From positions 1 to 64,000 of the forward strand of contig QYAI01000029.1 in the NCBI GenBank assembly GCA_003988855.1: DNA of 64,000 nt, in the 5' to 3' direction. Positions within the stretch are counted from its first letter, which is position 1, and every line of letters starts with the position of its first letter. The notes beneath the pieces were generated by a model. The model saw only the letters and a program-made list of their open reading frames with translations, did not search any database and was not told the DNA's origin. The stretch comes from Arachnopeziza araneosa. Lineage: Eukaryota > Ascomycota > Leotiomycetes > Helotiales > Arachnopezizaceae. Below are positions 45,441 through 57,289 of this stretch, one piece after another. Position numbers and translations under genes: made by a program.

Positions 45441-45902
45441 TGTTCATATTGAACATATATCGTAATGTGTATCCATAAAAAGGGTCGCAAGTTGTAGAGA
45501 ATTTTGACAAGGTCATATGAGTGTGGGGAAATTCTTTCGTGACCAGTGCCACACGAGAATTGATTGATCGGCCCGTCATTTTTACGGTTGAGCTTTATCG
45601 ATAAGCCCCTCTCATGTGACAGCGAAATTGCTTTTTGGAGAGTGTTAAGATATAGAAAATTGAAATACATCCTCAGAGCTTCATTTGGGGTTACATAGTA
45701 GTCTAATGTACTAATTAAAAAGTATTTATTGCCGTGGGACTACCTAGGTAAACTCATGAGAGGGTACTGAACGCTAGGTAAATATTTTTTCCGGTCGGTT
45801 TATAAAATTCGTCCAACTCTTCGTCCTGGACTCCAAAATACTCTCCAGCTCTTGACTAAAGTATAAAGTCATCGTTTCTAGCACATAAGATTCAAGACCA
45901 AC
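45441..45902. promoter_or_regulatory. Divergent promoter region, NAGS / HIBADH-like
   Basis: 462 bp between the two start codons. AT-rich, with no obvious TATA box; holds both 5' leaders. Confidence 0.5.
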
Positions 45903-46870
45903 ATGGCGCCTCAGGTAGCATGGATTGGACTAGGTAATATGGGGAGAGTGAGTTACGTCGTTTCTCTTCTGACGAATATGCTTATATCATATTCTAGGGC
46001 ATGTGTAAGAATTTGGTTGAGAAGGCTCTACTTGATAGACCTTTGATCATTTTCAATCGAACACAAAAACGGGCCACTGATCTTAGCAATTCCATAAAAT
46101 CCGGGAAATGCACAGTAGCCAATTCCATCGAAGATACTGTGTTCAAATCCGATATCATCTTTACCTGCGTAGGAGACGATGCTGCTATTAAGGAAACCAT
46201 CGACGCCGCATTGAAGATTAATGTAAAAGGTAAACTATTCGTAGACTGCTCCACAGTCCACCCAAACACCTCAGAAGAGTTAGCAAAGAAGGTCACCGCG
46301 CAAGGTGGCGAATTCGTTGCATGCCCAGTTTTCGGTGCTCCTGCCATGGCCGATAACGGTCAGCTGCTTTGTGTTCTCGCTGGGCCAAGGGAGAGCGTAG
46401 AAAAAGTCAAGCCATATACTAAAGGCGTTATTGGAAGAGCTAATATCGATTTTGGCGGGCAACCAGTTGGGAAAGCTACCACGTTGAAGATCATTGGCAA
46501 CTCTTTCATTCTCAACATGGTGGAAACTCTTTCTGAAGGACATGTTTTGGCTGAGAAGTCTGGTTTGGGGACCGAAAACCTTCATCAGTTCATCGAGACT
46601 ATGTTTCCTGGGCCATATACGGCTTATAGTACGAGAATGTTGTCTGGCGATTACCACAAGAGAGAGGAGCCACTATTCGCTGTTGATCTAGCACGAAAGG
46701 ATGCAAAGCACGCAATGGACTTGGCAAAGACTTCTGGGACACGTCTGAAGGATCTTGAAGTCGCTGATGCTCATCTTGAGCAGGTCAAGAAGCATAAAGG
46801 AGAGTCTGGCGATATTGCTGCAATTTATGGTGCGGTAAGACAAGAGGCAGGCCTGAGATTTGAAAATTAA
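45903..46870 (+). CDS. 3-hydroxyisobutyrate dehydrogenase-like (beta-hydroxyacid dehydrogenase) protein
   Basis: Exons 45903-45947 and 45998-46870; 305 residues. Beta-hydroxyacid dehydrogenases oxidise 3-hydroxyacids or reduce semialdehydes with NAD(P). The cofactor loop GLGNMGRGM crosses the 50-bp intron at residues 9-17. DCSTVHPNTSEELA is the substrate-binding loop (usually D-x-STxxP), GAPAMADNGQL (usually GAPVSGG) follows, and GKATTLKIIGNSFILNM carries the catalytic Lys. The GAP/MAD loop differs from the canonical VSGG, which suggests a substrate other than 3-hydroxyisobutyrate. C-terminal all-helical domain LARKDAKHAMDLAKTSG. No presequence, so probably cytosolic. Confidence 0.88.
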
Positions 46871-47076
46871 ACATATTTATAAACCTGTATAAGTTAGCTT
46901 TTACTTGCGAAAATGAGGACGAGCAGAACTTTCGTATGAGATATTCGGGGGAGGGTGAAAGAGCCGCAAAAATGCCAAGTCTAGATGACTAAGCCATTTC
47001 AATCCCAACTGCCTGGTTATCAAGCTCCGGGTCGACAACCAAAGCTTCAAACAAGAGCTCCAAGACATACGAAAAG

Positions 47077-47495
47077 ATGGCAAACGGGTATGCTAGCCAC
47101 TTTCTAAAATTGAGATCTAGATGTGCCTGTATACTGACTATGAATCCAGCTGGAGCATCATCATCGGTCTTGTAATAGTGGTCCTTGCCTGCGTTGCAAG
47201 CTGGTTCTTATCACCCAAAGGGGAAACACAAACGTACGATCTTCCTACAGCCACTCAATTCGCCATTGAAACTTGTATCGGGATAGCCTGGCTAACTTAC
47301 TGTAGAATCTGGCGGAGTTCTCTAATTCTCTCATTCGCAAGCTGCTACATTATGTGGGGTATGACTTCCTTTATCTATAAATCGAGTTCAAATGCTGACG
47401 CAAATTTTCTAGCAATTACTTTCCTGGCTCAATGGCATCCACTCATTGATCCACGTCGCGGCGACTTGTCTGAATATGGAATTCATGATAGTTGA
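47077..47495 (+). CDS. VMA9: V-type ATPase subunit e
   Basis: Exons 47077-47087, 47150-47233, 47306-47358, 47413-47495; 76 residues. Subunit e is a small two-helix protein of the Vo membrane sector that helps assemble the vacuolar proton pump. Helix 1 is SIIIGLVIVVLACVASWFL, followed by PKGETQT; helix 2 begins RSSLILSFASCYIMW and continues into ITFLAQWHPLIDPRRGDL. This matches fungal Vma9 in length and in each block. Branch sites (TACTGAC, GCTAACT, TGCTGAC) support all three introns. The first exon is only 11 nt. The gene lies about 200 bp after the HIBADH-like gene and converges on ARV1. Confidence 0.92.
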
Positions 47496-47822
47496 TTGAT
47501 TGGAAGATGGGTTGATGCTTCGATAAGGGAGAGATGCATGTATATTTCGGCGTTGAGGATCGGATTCGGGGCAGATGATACAAGCGTGTATATCAATAAA
47601 GATCGGACGATGGTCTGTGATAATGGTCGGCTCCGAAGCTACTTCAGAAATTTGCTCGTTGTTTGATGATATTGTGCACTAAAGAGCTTCGAGGCAAGGA
47701 AAGGTTTCCAGCTCATATTGAAACCGAGATCTCCACGGCCTAGTTGAAGACTGTCACCATCACAAGCACTCATGAGTTCAAACAAGAATCGATTTTCTCT
47801 TTAACTTTATTTTCGCGCCAAT

Positions 47823-48779
47823 CTATCCCAGACCTAAACGTCCACCCCATTCTCTTCCCAGCTCAACCAGTGCCCACAGAGCCTTTCCATCTGCAGCAAC
47901 TCCCGAATCCCCTACAGAATCAACACCATCCAACCCTACTACCCATAATATTCCTCTCCCAACCATCCATCTTGTGATCGCACCAACCGTGGCCAAGAAT
48001 GCCGCTGTTCCATACCCACAATCTAATAATATCTTCAACGCCTCCACATTATTCGCAACTACCGCCCACCCCAAACTCCTAGCTGCTGCGGGTACATCAT
48101 ACTCCCATATCACCATCAATATCGGGAATAGCTTTGTAGAACTTGATACTAGCAACGCCGTGCTAACGGAATTAGGTCTCGAGTACCGAGGAATCAGGCC
48201 GAATATGACCAGTGGAGAGAGTGGCGAAGAGGTAAGGAAGCGGATGGAGAGGTGGAAGGCGAGTGTCGATAATGCGCAGAGGACGAGGAAAAATACATAT
48301 TGAAAGACTATAGGCTGTTGCGCGAGACGGAGGAAGTTGTTCGAGGTAATAGGGTTGGAAGAGGTCTGCTTTTCGATGCGGGCCCACGTAAGATAGACAT
48401 CGAAGAGGAGGAGAAGAATGCCGAGCCGTATTATAGAAGGCTAAGCTCAGATATCAGCATTGAACGCTTTATCCAAAGGACATTGCATACGTCAAATTGG
48501 TCATACTCTCTCATTAGAGTATTGTGGAGGAGATGTCTGTAGACCTGACGATATCAGCAACGCACTTGATAGCTTCCTGTCCTAGCTTACTTGCGGTTTG
48601 ATTAAAACTAGGTCAATGAAGAGTACTACGAAATCGTGCTCTACATATTTATCGCAAAATCGCCCGCAGTTCTTGCAAACAGTGAGCCGGACACCATGGC
48701 CGCTTGACTTGTCGTCGGCACCAGAGTATTCAGTGTATAGGGTCTTGACAGGGTAGCGGCATTCTATGCAGATTGGCAT
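47823..48779 (-). CDS. ARV1: ARV1, ER sterol-homeostasis and GPI-related protein
   Basis: Exons 48779-48591, 48544-48491, 48440-47823; 286 residues. ARV1 is an ER membrane protein needed for sterol distribution and GPI-anchor maturation. The N-terminal zinc-ribbon-like domain shows CIEC (residues 4-7) and CKNC, then DKYVEHDFVVLFIDLVLIKP, the ARV1 hallmark. YRHLLHN follows intron 1, and LGILLLLFDVYLTWARIE after intron 2 is the first strongly conserved helix. Further helices: FQYVFFLVLCALSTLAFHLS and LFPILMVIWEYDV. Joins are phase 0 at both introns (46 and 50 bp). An in-frame Met at 48845 would add 22 residues; the Met right before PICIEC is the usual start. Confidence 0.93.
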
Positions 48780-50163
48780 TGCGAATGAAATGCAAGTCCC
48801 TCTTGACAGGACACTCCTTTGCAAGTATATCGAATCATTATACATGACCGCAGAAGACGCGATGGGGCCCGTGCCCTTTATCGTGGAATGTCTCGCTTCA
48901 AAACATTATATACTTCACTACGTCTCCTCATTTCTGTTAGATCATAGAGATAATTGTCGTCATTTCTGGCTACTTGACCTCGAACGATTTTTCATGTTGA
49001 TCCTGATTTCGAAGATTACAAGTTCTTTAGTGAAGCAAAGGCAAAGGCTCAAACCACTAAATTAGCAACTTAGGTAAATATGCAGATACAGCAATTGAGA
49101 TCTCTGAAGTGGCATTCCGTCATCTCATTCCTCGGTAAAGAAGAAGATAAGAGAAAGATAGAATGAATGTTTGAGCTTAGGCCTTTCGCTCTTTACTGTC
49201 CTCACTGCTGTAGACACTAAGCCTTCATTACTAGCATCTTGTGTTATGAGTATCTCCGAACCTATAAGGATGGTATGGAATTGCAAGTCTATGTGAAAGT
49301 AGAATGACTTATGCTAAATTGTAATGAAGTGAGTGGTATTGTAAATTGAAAATATGTCAATGTGCGTCGTTCTTAGTATTAGGACTTGTTGCTTGAAAAT
49401 ATTGAGGAAAAAACCTGGGGTATTGCTTTTCTAATGTTACTCCTTCCCCAAATAAGTAGCTTTTCGGAATATCACCTTGGTTTCGGGAGGAATTATTTAC
49501 ATATTATCGCAGTTTTCCAAAACCAAAGATACCTTTCCAACTCAAATTCAAAGACCACAAAACCCATCTTTCACGCGCTTTCTCGGGTTTCCGTGTCACC
49601 ACATCAACCTAGCCTTCGAAATTTATCCTCAAATCATCCGAGCCTTGCCCACAAAGCAAAATTATGCCTTATCAGATGAACTCTTCGACAACGAGTCAAA
49701 GCCTGGACATCAAGCAATAATAGATTTCTAAATCGTCTCTTGTGTCCCGCTCCGCTTGAAGATTGCCACTCGCCATTTATTTGCTTGTCCGCACCGCTTT
49801 GTTTACATCGGTTCCAAGGTATTGTGTTGATAGAGAAATGGCGGATATGTGTTGTTTTTTCGATTATGCTCTGGGCTGAATTTGGGGTCGATTTGGAAAC
49901 AAAAGGTGGTACAATGCCATCATGCTCTTGAAACGTTATTGGCTAACAGATGTCAAGAGAGATGTGGTTGTTAGATCCCGTGTTGTGTATCTGCACAACT
50001 ATATACCTGCAGAGAGATCATTGTAAATGGTGATATGGCGGTTCCTGACTTGATTTTCTTGCTAACCTGAAGTTGGATGCTGGATCCTCAGTCTCTCGCC
50101 TCAGTCTAGCAGGGTCGACGACTGTTGTATTACAAGCATTTGCATCAGAGCCAGTCCAGGATG
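48780..50163. other. 1.4-kb intergenic region
   Basis: ARV1 promoter and 3' flank of the bZIP gene. Short frames at 49386-49731 show no motifs. No repeat noted. Confidence 0.45.
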
Positions 50164-51053
50164 TCAAAACTCTATTTCGAGTGGAGCTTCTCCTCGATAT
50201 GACCTCCAGTAGTTGGTAGTTTCGATCAGTTTCTTGCATCCTCGGAATAATTTGCTATATTTCCTAGCAAAGGCCTCGTCAATCTCCCAGGCGCTCTGTA
50301 ACCACGGTGAGTCCCAAACAATGAGGCCGGTTCTTCCAGAATGCAAAGATCCAGCAACACCAGTTGCTTTCACTCCATACAGCACATCTATACATAGTTC
50401 ATAATCATCAATATTCGCCCCCTCCATGATTAAATTATCTCTATACTCTGGAAATGGAAACACATCAATTTCAGGATGGTGAGGAACTAATATCTGCAGG
50501 CTGGTTGGTTGAAGTTCTAGCGGAAGGTGGCTAATCTTGATCCTGCCACTTTCAAAGTTGAAAGGAGAAAGAATATCGTCGTTCATCTGTTCCATGTTGA
50601 GACCCAAAAGGGCAACATTCTGAGCCATCGCTCGAATAAGATTGAATTGCATCAGTGTCAAAAGTTTTTGGTCAGTGGGTAAGGGAGTGAGGATTGAGGC
50701 GATCGCCGATGGCGAAGCCGCTGCGTTCCGAGTCACTGGAGAGAAACAAATTGGCTGCACACTTCCAGGCGGACGATCCGTAGAATTGTATGACTCGTTC
50801 AATATAGCCTTTGCCTGATGCATCACAACGGATACAGCCGTCATCTTCCGCTTCCCTACTTCTTGTCAGATCAGTCGTGACGGAAGAAGGCGGGAACAAT
50901 ACTGGAAGCTCTCTGATTTAAACGATTCTGCAACTTTCTCCTGATTGCCGTGCTTGACTTCCCAGTCCAGTCCTCGAGCTTGTCTCGCATTTCCAAGTTC
51001 AGCGTCTGAATCATGGGTACCACTTCAATCCCTGCTACCACTTCCTTCTCCAT
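50164..51053 (-). CDS. bZIP-type transcription factor with DUF3425 domain
   Basis: Exons 51053-50903 and 50855-50164; 280 residues. The basic region RRKLQNRLNQRASRKRK (about residues 37-53) straddles the 47-bp intron and keeps the Asn and Arg spacing of fungal bZIP DNA-contact segments (N-x7-R). A leucine-zipper heptad is not clear after it. The C-terminal ~200 residues are DUF3425: LLTLMQFNLIRAMAQNVALL, PTSLQILVPHHPEIDVFPFP (PxxxQ..PHHP.ID..P.P), YRDNLIMEGANIDDYELCID and GLIVWDSPWLQSAWEIDEAF, then EATNYWR-like TTNYWRSYRGEAPL. Such proteins are fungal regulators, often of stress or secondary metabolism. Several upstream Met codons exist; the one at 51053 is my choice, the one at 51113 the alternative. 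Confidence 0.8.
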
Positions 51054-51642
51054 CTTGTGATCTTGCTGCAGCGGGGTGACTTGCAGTGTATAGAGATTGG
51101 AGAGAAACATCAAATCCGGGGCTTATGCAACCTGCTGATGCCCTTCAAGATATGAATTTTAAGAAAGCAGAGGACAGCGGCAGAAGTACCATAGTTGAGC
51201 ATTTCTTATGTCCGAATAGATGGCGCTAATGCAACCTGCTGACACGCTAAAAAAGCAGGGGTTTTGAGGACGTTCATGCTGTCTCGTGTTAGCCTCCTTC
51301 AGTGAGCACCGGCAGATCCAATCATTTTCCACACTGATTTCTTGAGGCTGGTTCTTCACAGCTAGTTTTTCGGGACTGTTGGCAATCATGTTGATATTGC
51401 AGTCAGTTACACTAGCATTTACATTTTGAACTAAGTTAAATGCTGGATGATACGCAAAGACAAAATGCCCGCAATTGCAATCTTTACCCAGACAGGGGAG
51501 GGAAACAGTCATCGCGAAGTCAGAAGATAAAGTTTCTTTCTTTTATTATCGTCAATCCTTCTTTCATCATCTTCTCTAAAATCTAAAGAATTATCAACTT
51601 ATACAATGACTTTTATACATAAGAAGTTCGTTAAATACACTT
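51054..51642. other. Intergenic
   Basis: A 117-codon minus-strand frame (51159-51512) has several Cys residues but no recognisable domain; not called. Otherwise promoter of the bZIP gene and 3' end of the Cys-rich gene. Confidence 0.4.
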
Positions 51643-52510
51643 CTAGCCCATTTCATGGGTAGATGTATACCCATGCGGTGTTGGAGGAAGTTCGGCCCTC
51701 TTGACGTTGTTTGGTGCCTCCTGCACCATCGAATATTTCTGTACGACTGGCAACGTATCATACCCTGGTTCTTGATTCTGGATGGCACTCAAATATTTCG
51801 AGCTTCTCCGCCTTTCCCAGAGTGCCCAAACGATCGAGAGAAGTAAAAGAACCGCTAGTGGTATTGCGACCCCAGCTCCCACAGCAGTTGCTGAGACTCC
51901 CGTGTTGGCTGAGCAGTCCTTCGAGTTTGGAGCTGATGTTGACGATGTTATGGATGTAGCCGAGGAAGATGTGGGTGGTGTTGTAACGGAAGATGATGCG
52001 CTACTGGAAGGATTGGCTAGATTACCAGTGATGTTGACCTCCTTCACGTTGCCGACGAGCAAATCGAACCTCATAGCGGAGTCTGAGCAATTTCCTGCGA
52101 TATCACAGACCCACTGGAGCTTTCCCGTTGAAGCATCGCACGCTTTCAGAAATATAAAAGCATTCTGAGGTCCTAAAGATTTTGTCAACTATTGTTCCAG
52201 GCATTCACCAAGGACTTGGTTTACCAGAATTTCGGCCTGTACCATCATCAGTGCAAATTGAAGGACAAGCGCTACTTCCAAAAGTCCTGTCAGTACATGC
52301 ACCTCGGTATATCAAGCCATTTTCACTCAGACAAAGGCCTGATCCTACACAGGTTTCCGTAGCAGTGCAACAAGCTGATTCTGGCGCGGAAGGGTCGCAG
52401 GGAACAATTGGAGGATCGTGTGTAGAACCATTCGTTACCCCATCAGGGAAAAAGCATACTGAGGAGTTGCTCATATCGGTATAATGACAACGCTCGACTA
52501 CTAACGGTTC
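51643..52510 (-). CDS. Cys-rich single-pass surface protein (5' exon missing)
   Basis: Visible exons 52510-52225 and 52172-51643. The exon starts right at an acceptor (CTAG) and reads EPLVVERCHYTDMSNSSVCF; the upstream exon with start and signal peptide was not located. The extracellular part has many Cys (VPCDPSAPESACCTATETC, GSGLCLSENGLIYRGACTDR, SSACPSIC) and, after a 52-bp intron, FLKACDASTGKLQWVCDIAG. A Ser/Thr-rich stalk precedes a helix (AVGAGVAIPLAVLLLLSIVW) and basic WERRRSSKY, then a ~60-residue cytosolic tail with PPTPHGY. Proteins of this plan are abundant and uncharacterised in Leotiomycetes. If the Met at 52474 were the start, the product would lack a signal peptide. Confidence 0.72.
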
Positions 52511-53504
52511 CTAGTAAGTCAAAAAATAAATCCAAAAAATTGCAGGGGTACGCCAGAACGATTAAAGAAATGAGGAATAAAATTCGCAGTGAGCGCAAGT
52601 TGGGAAGTGGGTTAACTATATGGCACCCATTTTTCAGCCTTCTGTTACAGCCGTCTGGGTCTGACGCTCCTGGCGCTTGGCGATCGGGGTGCAGCGTAAT
52701 TTCAGATCTGACCTCATGAAGGCCTCTTTGACCCTGTCCAGAATCCTTAAATTGTATTTCTCCTGCTGTGCCGCAAGTCGTGGGTTTTAGGCTTCATCCG
52801 AAGTAGAGTGTTTGATTGGCTGGTTCATCGAGCTTTACCCCTGAGTTTCGTATTTACGTATAACTTAAATTGTCGATTGCTGACTACTGGCAACACTTCA
52901 AGACAAAGATTTCGGGGCCGCCGCGTACCTTTGTCTATCTTATGGGTCCTGTCAATATTTAGGGTGCTGAAGCAGATATAAGCCCTCATGTCGACAATTA
53001 GATCTCTCTCACGTAAAAAGACCCTTCTGTTATAAAATTGAGTATGATTATGATTTCTGTCCATCCATCCATCCGCTTTCTGTGCTCAGCTATCAGAATA
53101 ACCACTTTTCTTCTCAGCTGATAAGTTCTCCCAAAAACATTTTGTACATTACGACCAGAATCGAAACTAAACTTGCGCAAAAAGCAGGAAAATGGTCATT
53201 AAGTAAAGACACCCGAGAATTCGAAGGATTAAACCAGTACTCTTGTGTCGTATTAAGAGTAAAAGAAGAGCATTAGTAGCAAGGGTGGATTACTGTAAGA
53301 GTAAAGGAGTAGTATCAATGATAAAGGGCAGGAAAATGATAAAAGTGATCGAAGCTAAAAAGTAATCATCAATCCGTGCTTTGAAATTGCTGTTTATCCA
53401 CTCAGCGAGCACAACTTGGGGGTAAATGTTTGGATTCGGATAGCAACCAAACGGCAACCTAAACAGACGAGAGTAAACATAGATAGCAGCACCAGCACAT
53501 ATCA
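52511..53504. other. Intergenic, may hold the missing 5' exon
   Basis: On the minus strand a hydrophobic stretch (SLRILFLISLIVLA) lies just upstream of the Cys-rich gene, but no ATG and splice donor fit it in frame. The right part is the 3' flank of the GH16 gene. Confidence 0.4.
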
Positions 53505-55536
53505 TCACAAAATCAATCCAACCAAACCCATCGCTCCCAAAATTGCACCGACGACGGTCAATCTTGCGCCAACTTCGACAGCAGCGGCGCTGCTGACTTG
53601 CAGATAGCTATCGCTGGTTGCGCTCGGTACTTCCTCACATGTTGTCGTCGGAGCACCGCCCGTCATGATCACTGAGTTGAGCTCGCTTGTCTGAGAAACT
53701 TGGCTCGCTGTGACCTATGCCTCAACGTATTAGCTCGCTTCCTCATTTTCGAGATCGAGATACATACCGTCATACTTCCATAGCTTAGCGGATTGATACC
53801 ACTACTACAGCTCACCAGATCTACATAGGTCTTTTCAGCCGTCGTCGTCGTGGATTCATTACCGCAGGCGCAACCTCCACGTGCTTGCCCGAAAATCTGC
53901 TCTGCTGGAATCGCTGTAGTTGTGATTGGGGGGAGATAGTCTTTTGGTTGTTGGAGGACGACCTGTGGCCTGTTGATTTCTGCTATAGGTCCTGCTCCGT
54001 TAGCGGGTGGATCGGGATTGGATTGTGCTGAAGTGTCGGAGGGGCCTGGTGATGTGATCTGTCCGTCAGGACCTTCGGCGACAGGAACTTGGCTTGCTTG
54101 AGATCCAACGACGGCATTGCCGGCTGCTTGCTGTAGCCCCTGCTGTTGTAGTGGCTGTGGAGATAGAGCGGAGGATGATGGGACAAGAGCTGCTTGTGCT
54201 TGCTGAGTGGCTGTCCCCATCGCTGGGCCGTTTATTGCAGGATCATTGACAGCATAATCAACTTGTGATGTGTATACATCAACAGAGTTGACGTCCCAAT
54301 ACCTTTAACGTTCGGTTAGCTGTGTACAGCCGCACTGTATCAGAAGACTCACGCATCACTGTAAGCAGAAGGAGTATTTGCAACATAATCCACGCAGGTC
54401 GCGGCAAGTGGACTACACGTAGCATCAGTACTCCACACATTACTTGCCCAATCGCCACAGAAAGTCATATCAAAAACAATCTGCATAGTCGAGAAATGGC
54501 TGTCAATATCACACGATCCTTGGAAGTTCGCTTGTGGAAGCCCCCAAGTGCTTGGATCTGGTTTCCCCCCTAAGACGTCTGCTGGAATATTGCTTCTTGG
54601 AAAGAACCAGATTCGTATATAGGAAGAAGTCCATTCCATAGCGTAGACTCCGCCACCATTGCTGTTGAATTCTGTTCCGAAAGAAGCTGTGGCGGAAGCT
54701 GATACGCCACAGCCTGAGTTTCCTGCTGCATAGGCGTAACAATCATTAGTTTGAAGAGTACCGAGTTCGTTGCTGCCAGCAATTGTACAATCATCCCCAC
54801 TGTCCAATTTATGTTAGACATATCAATATTGAATTCGGAATTCTTACGTGTGACAACTCATGAGATTTGACACCTGGCTGTTTACGCCTGTAAAACGTTA
54901 AACCAAGAATAAAGCAAACCAACCCTTTTCATACCTTCAATGATATCAACTTCACCATGATTAGGCCAGTCTGGTCCAAGTGTCCAGACTGTATCCCATA
55001 ATTAGCCTCAAAACTTGCTCAAGAAACCACGAACTCACAAGCTGGCCATATCCCACACTGAGAACCTGGCATATGTGCAATATCAGCAATAAAAAGTGCA
55101 TGCGTCCAAGATTTCTGGCTACTGATTCTTACGCTATCCCTTCCAATCCCAGCAGGGTTAAGAGTGGTGGTAGAGTCTACGCTCATATGCGCTACGCCAT
55201 TGTGCACATATACTAAACCTTTAGTTGTAGCATCATTCTGGTCGAGATAACTTTGGATTCTTAGTTTGTGGGTGAAGACGTTCTGCAAGAAGAGCTTACT
55301 TGACGAAACCATGAGTTGGGTCAGCACTCTGCAAGGAAAATTAGTCTTTGCGAACCAAAAACACAACTTAAAACACAACTGTGCAGCAAATGCTTGGTAC
55401 TAACGGTGTAGAAATCAAATTCGCTGAACAATGAATCTCCAGAGTAAGATGTATCCAACATGTAAGTTGATTGAGCCGTGGCGGCTCGGAATCTATGGGT
55501 AAGAAATAGGAGAATTGAGAGGTGACGGAAGTCCAT
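53505..55536 (-). CDS. GH16 endo-beta-glucanase-like protein with GPI-type tail
   Basis: Eight exons: 55536-55405, 55328-55300, 55250-55039, 54988-54935, 54887-54848, 54799-54353, 54302-53768, 53714-53505; 552 residues. GH16 enzymes cut or transglycosylate beta-1,3/1,4 glucans in wall building or degradation. N-terminal signal MDFRHLSILLFLTHRF; the catalytic motif GEVDIIEG (E-x-D-x-x-E) at about residues 133-140, right after WTLGPDWPNH. Other GH16 blocks: GFVNYLDQNDA, SVDSTTTLNPAGIGRDSVRI, AMEWTSSYIRIWFFPRSNIP, DIDSHFSTMQIVFDMTFCGD. A Gln/Ala/Ser/Pro-rich region (about 310-420) leads to CSSGINPLSYGSM and a hydrophobic C terminus (LTVVGAILGAMGLVGLIL), a GPI-addition-type tail. Every exon is supported by in-frame joining and conserved motifs. 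Confidence 0.9.
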
Positions 55537-56071
55537 GATTTAGATGGTGTACTGAGGTTATCAATTTGAATTGAATGACAGGAAGAGTTGCGAAGTTGTA
55601 AATAAGAGCAGTTTAAGAAATCAATCTCGGACCGTTGCTCAAGGAATGGTTGGAATGCTGAGACGACAGGAATGGAGAGCGAGACGATAATAGAAATGTA
55701 GCGATTGATACATTCTTGGCATTGGGATTTCGATGTCCGAGATCTAATTGCCGAATCAATTTGAATAAAATTCTCATGATAGAGTCAACCCCGGCTAACT
55801 TCATTATATCCCTAGAAGATACGTGAATCATAGTGGATTTGATCAAGGAAATGATTACTATTGATATTAACAAATCCTGTTGGAAAATTGGACATATGCC
55901 AGGAGAGCTGCATTAAAAATGTGCAAATATTGCAAAACATAAGCATGAGAAGTCTTGAAATGCAATATTACGGGCTACTCTTGACCTAATGCGCATTTTG
56001 TTTTACTCTTGATGCCCTTCGGTAATCTTTAGAGTAAGGGAGTTTCAACGACACGATGAATCTAGGGGCCT
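55537..56071. other. Intergenic
   Basis: GH16 promoter and LCMT1 3' flank; nothing else recognised. Confidence 0.4.
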
Positions 56072-57289
56072 TCAAATTGGATCCAGGGATCTGGTCCAGC
56101 CCTCCCACCCATTGCCTCTCCATCCCCAAATAACAGCGTAATGCCTAGCAAGCATTTGCCACTCTTCAACTTCATCTAGGCCCTCTAGCCGGTCAACTCT
56201 TTCTTTTTCGTACAAGGGAATCCAACTCTCCCAGATATTCTCAACCGTCTCGGCTTCTTGACCAGATCCATCATCCGATTTGAATCCAAGTTCAGTGAGT
56301 CTGTTCTTTTGATCCCACAGTGTTGTATACATTTCTAGTGACGGCATGACAATATTTCTGGCCGCTAGGTTCGCCACCATCATCTGTCCAAACGAATCAT
56401 GCGCGCCAATAGGCTCGTAAAGAATGATTCCTAATGAATCAATCTTCTCTGCGAACCATTTGACGACATCTCTTGAATCTTCGATTTCCAAATAGCATAA
56501 ACAGCACTCGGATATAATCAAGGTGGGAATATCATACCGCAGGCCACGAAGTGCCAGTTTTGACTTAGGAAGTTGTCGCAGATCCACAGGGTGGAAGCAG
56601 TACACTGTCTCAGGTTTCCCATCGTTCGTTCTCATGAAGCCCCACTCGTCATCAAGCCCCAGGATAGGCGGGCGAGTCGGTGTAGGCTCTGGGAAGAGTA
56701 CCCTTCCATCATCGCCATCTGCTAACTCTAGGTTGGCAGCGACAGTCCGCCACTTCGCCAGGGAAACAGAGTGGAAATCGAGCTCATGGTATATGAGATT
56801 CTGGGTTTTGTTCTGATCGCGAAGTCGAAAATATCTCGTATCTGTCCCGGCTCCAAGAGAAATAATCTGTCTCATGGATCCAAGCGCGTCTCCGCCAGAT
56901 AGGAAAGCATCGATGAGGTTGTTGAGGGCAGTGGTGCGTGTGTATGTACCTAATTCAGGTTAGTAGTCATTGATTGAACCTGTGAGCTCAGAAGGCTAAA
57001 ACCAACCCCGATTAATGAGTGGCTGTCTGCGAGTCCCAGAGCCAGCGACAAAGTAGGAGGCGTAGGGGTCCTGGAGGTATCCCAGATCCACCGCACTTAA
57101 TCGAGAGACAGCCGCGTCGGTGTCCGTAGATTGGACGACGAGATCTTTCCGATGCTGGGCTGCTGGAGTGTCTTCAGAAGCGATGGGACGCCCGCGCCCT
57201 TGCCCTTGCCCTTGCCCTCGCCCTCGCCCGCCTCTTGATCGAGGAGCGCCTCGTAGACTCAAGAGATTTGGGATCTGGGACGCAGACAT
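56072..57289 (-). CDS. PPM1: Leucine carboxyl methyltransferase 1 (PPM1/LCMT1)
   Basis: Exons 57289-57007 and 56949-56072; 386 residues. PPM1 methylates the C-terminal Leu of the PP2A catalytic subunit using S-adenosylmethionine, steering PP2A holoenzyme assembly in the cytosol. Motifs: AVDLGYLQDPYASYFV; RGTYTRTTALNNLIDAFL; SAM loop QIISLGAGTDTRYFRL (about residues 122-137); YHELDFHSVSLAKWR; TLIISECCLCYLEIEDSRDV; GIILYEPIGAHDSFGQMMVA; and C-terminal LARHYAVIWGWRG, all LCMT1 signatures. The 57-bp intron lies just before the TYTRTTA block. The N terminus has a repeat (GRGRGQGQGQGRGRP, about residues 18-32) absent from yeast PPM1, perhaps RNA-binding or disordered. I chose the Met at 57289 since the residues before it look non-coding. 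Confidence 0.9.

Noticed and set aside
51159..51512. 117-codon Cys-containing minus-strand frame upstream of the Cys-rich gene
   Set aside because: No signal peptide or recognised Cys pattern and no homologous block; too weak to call.
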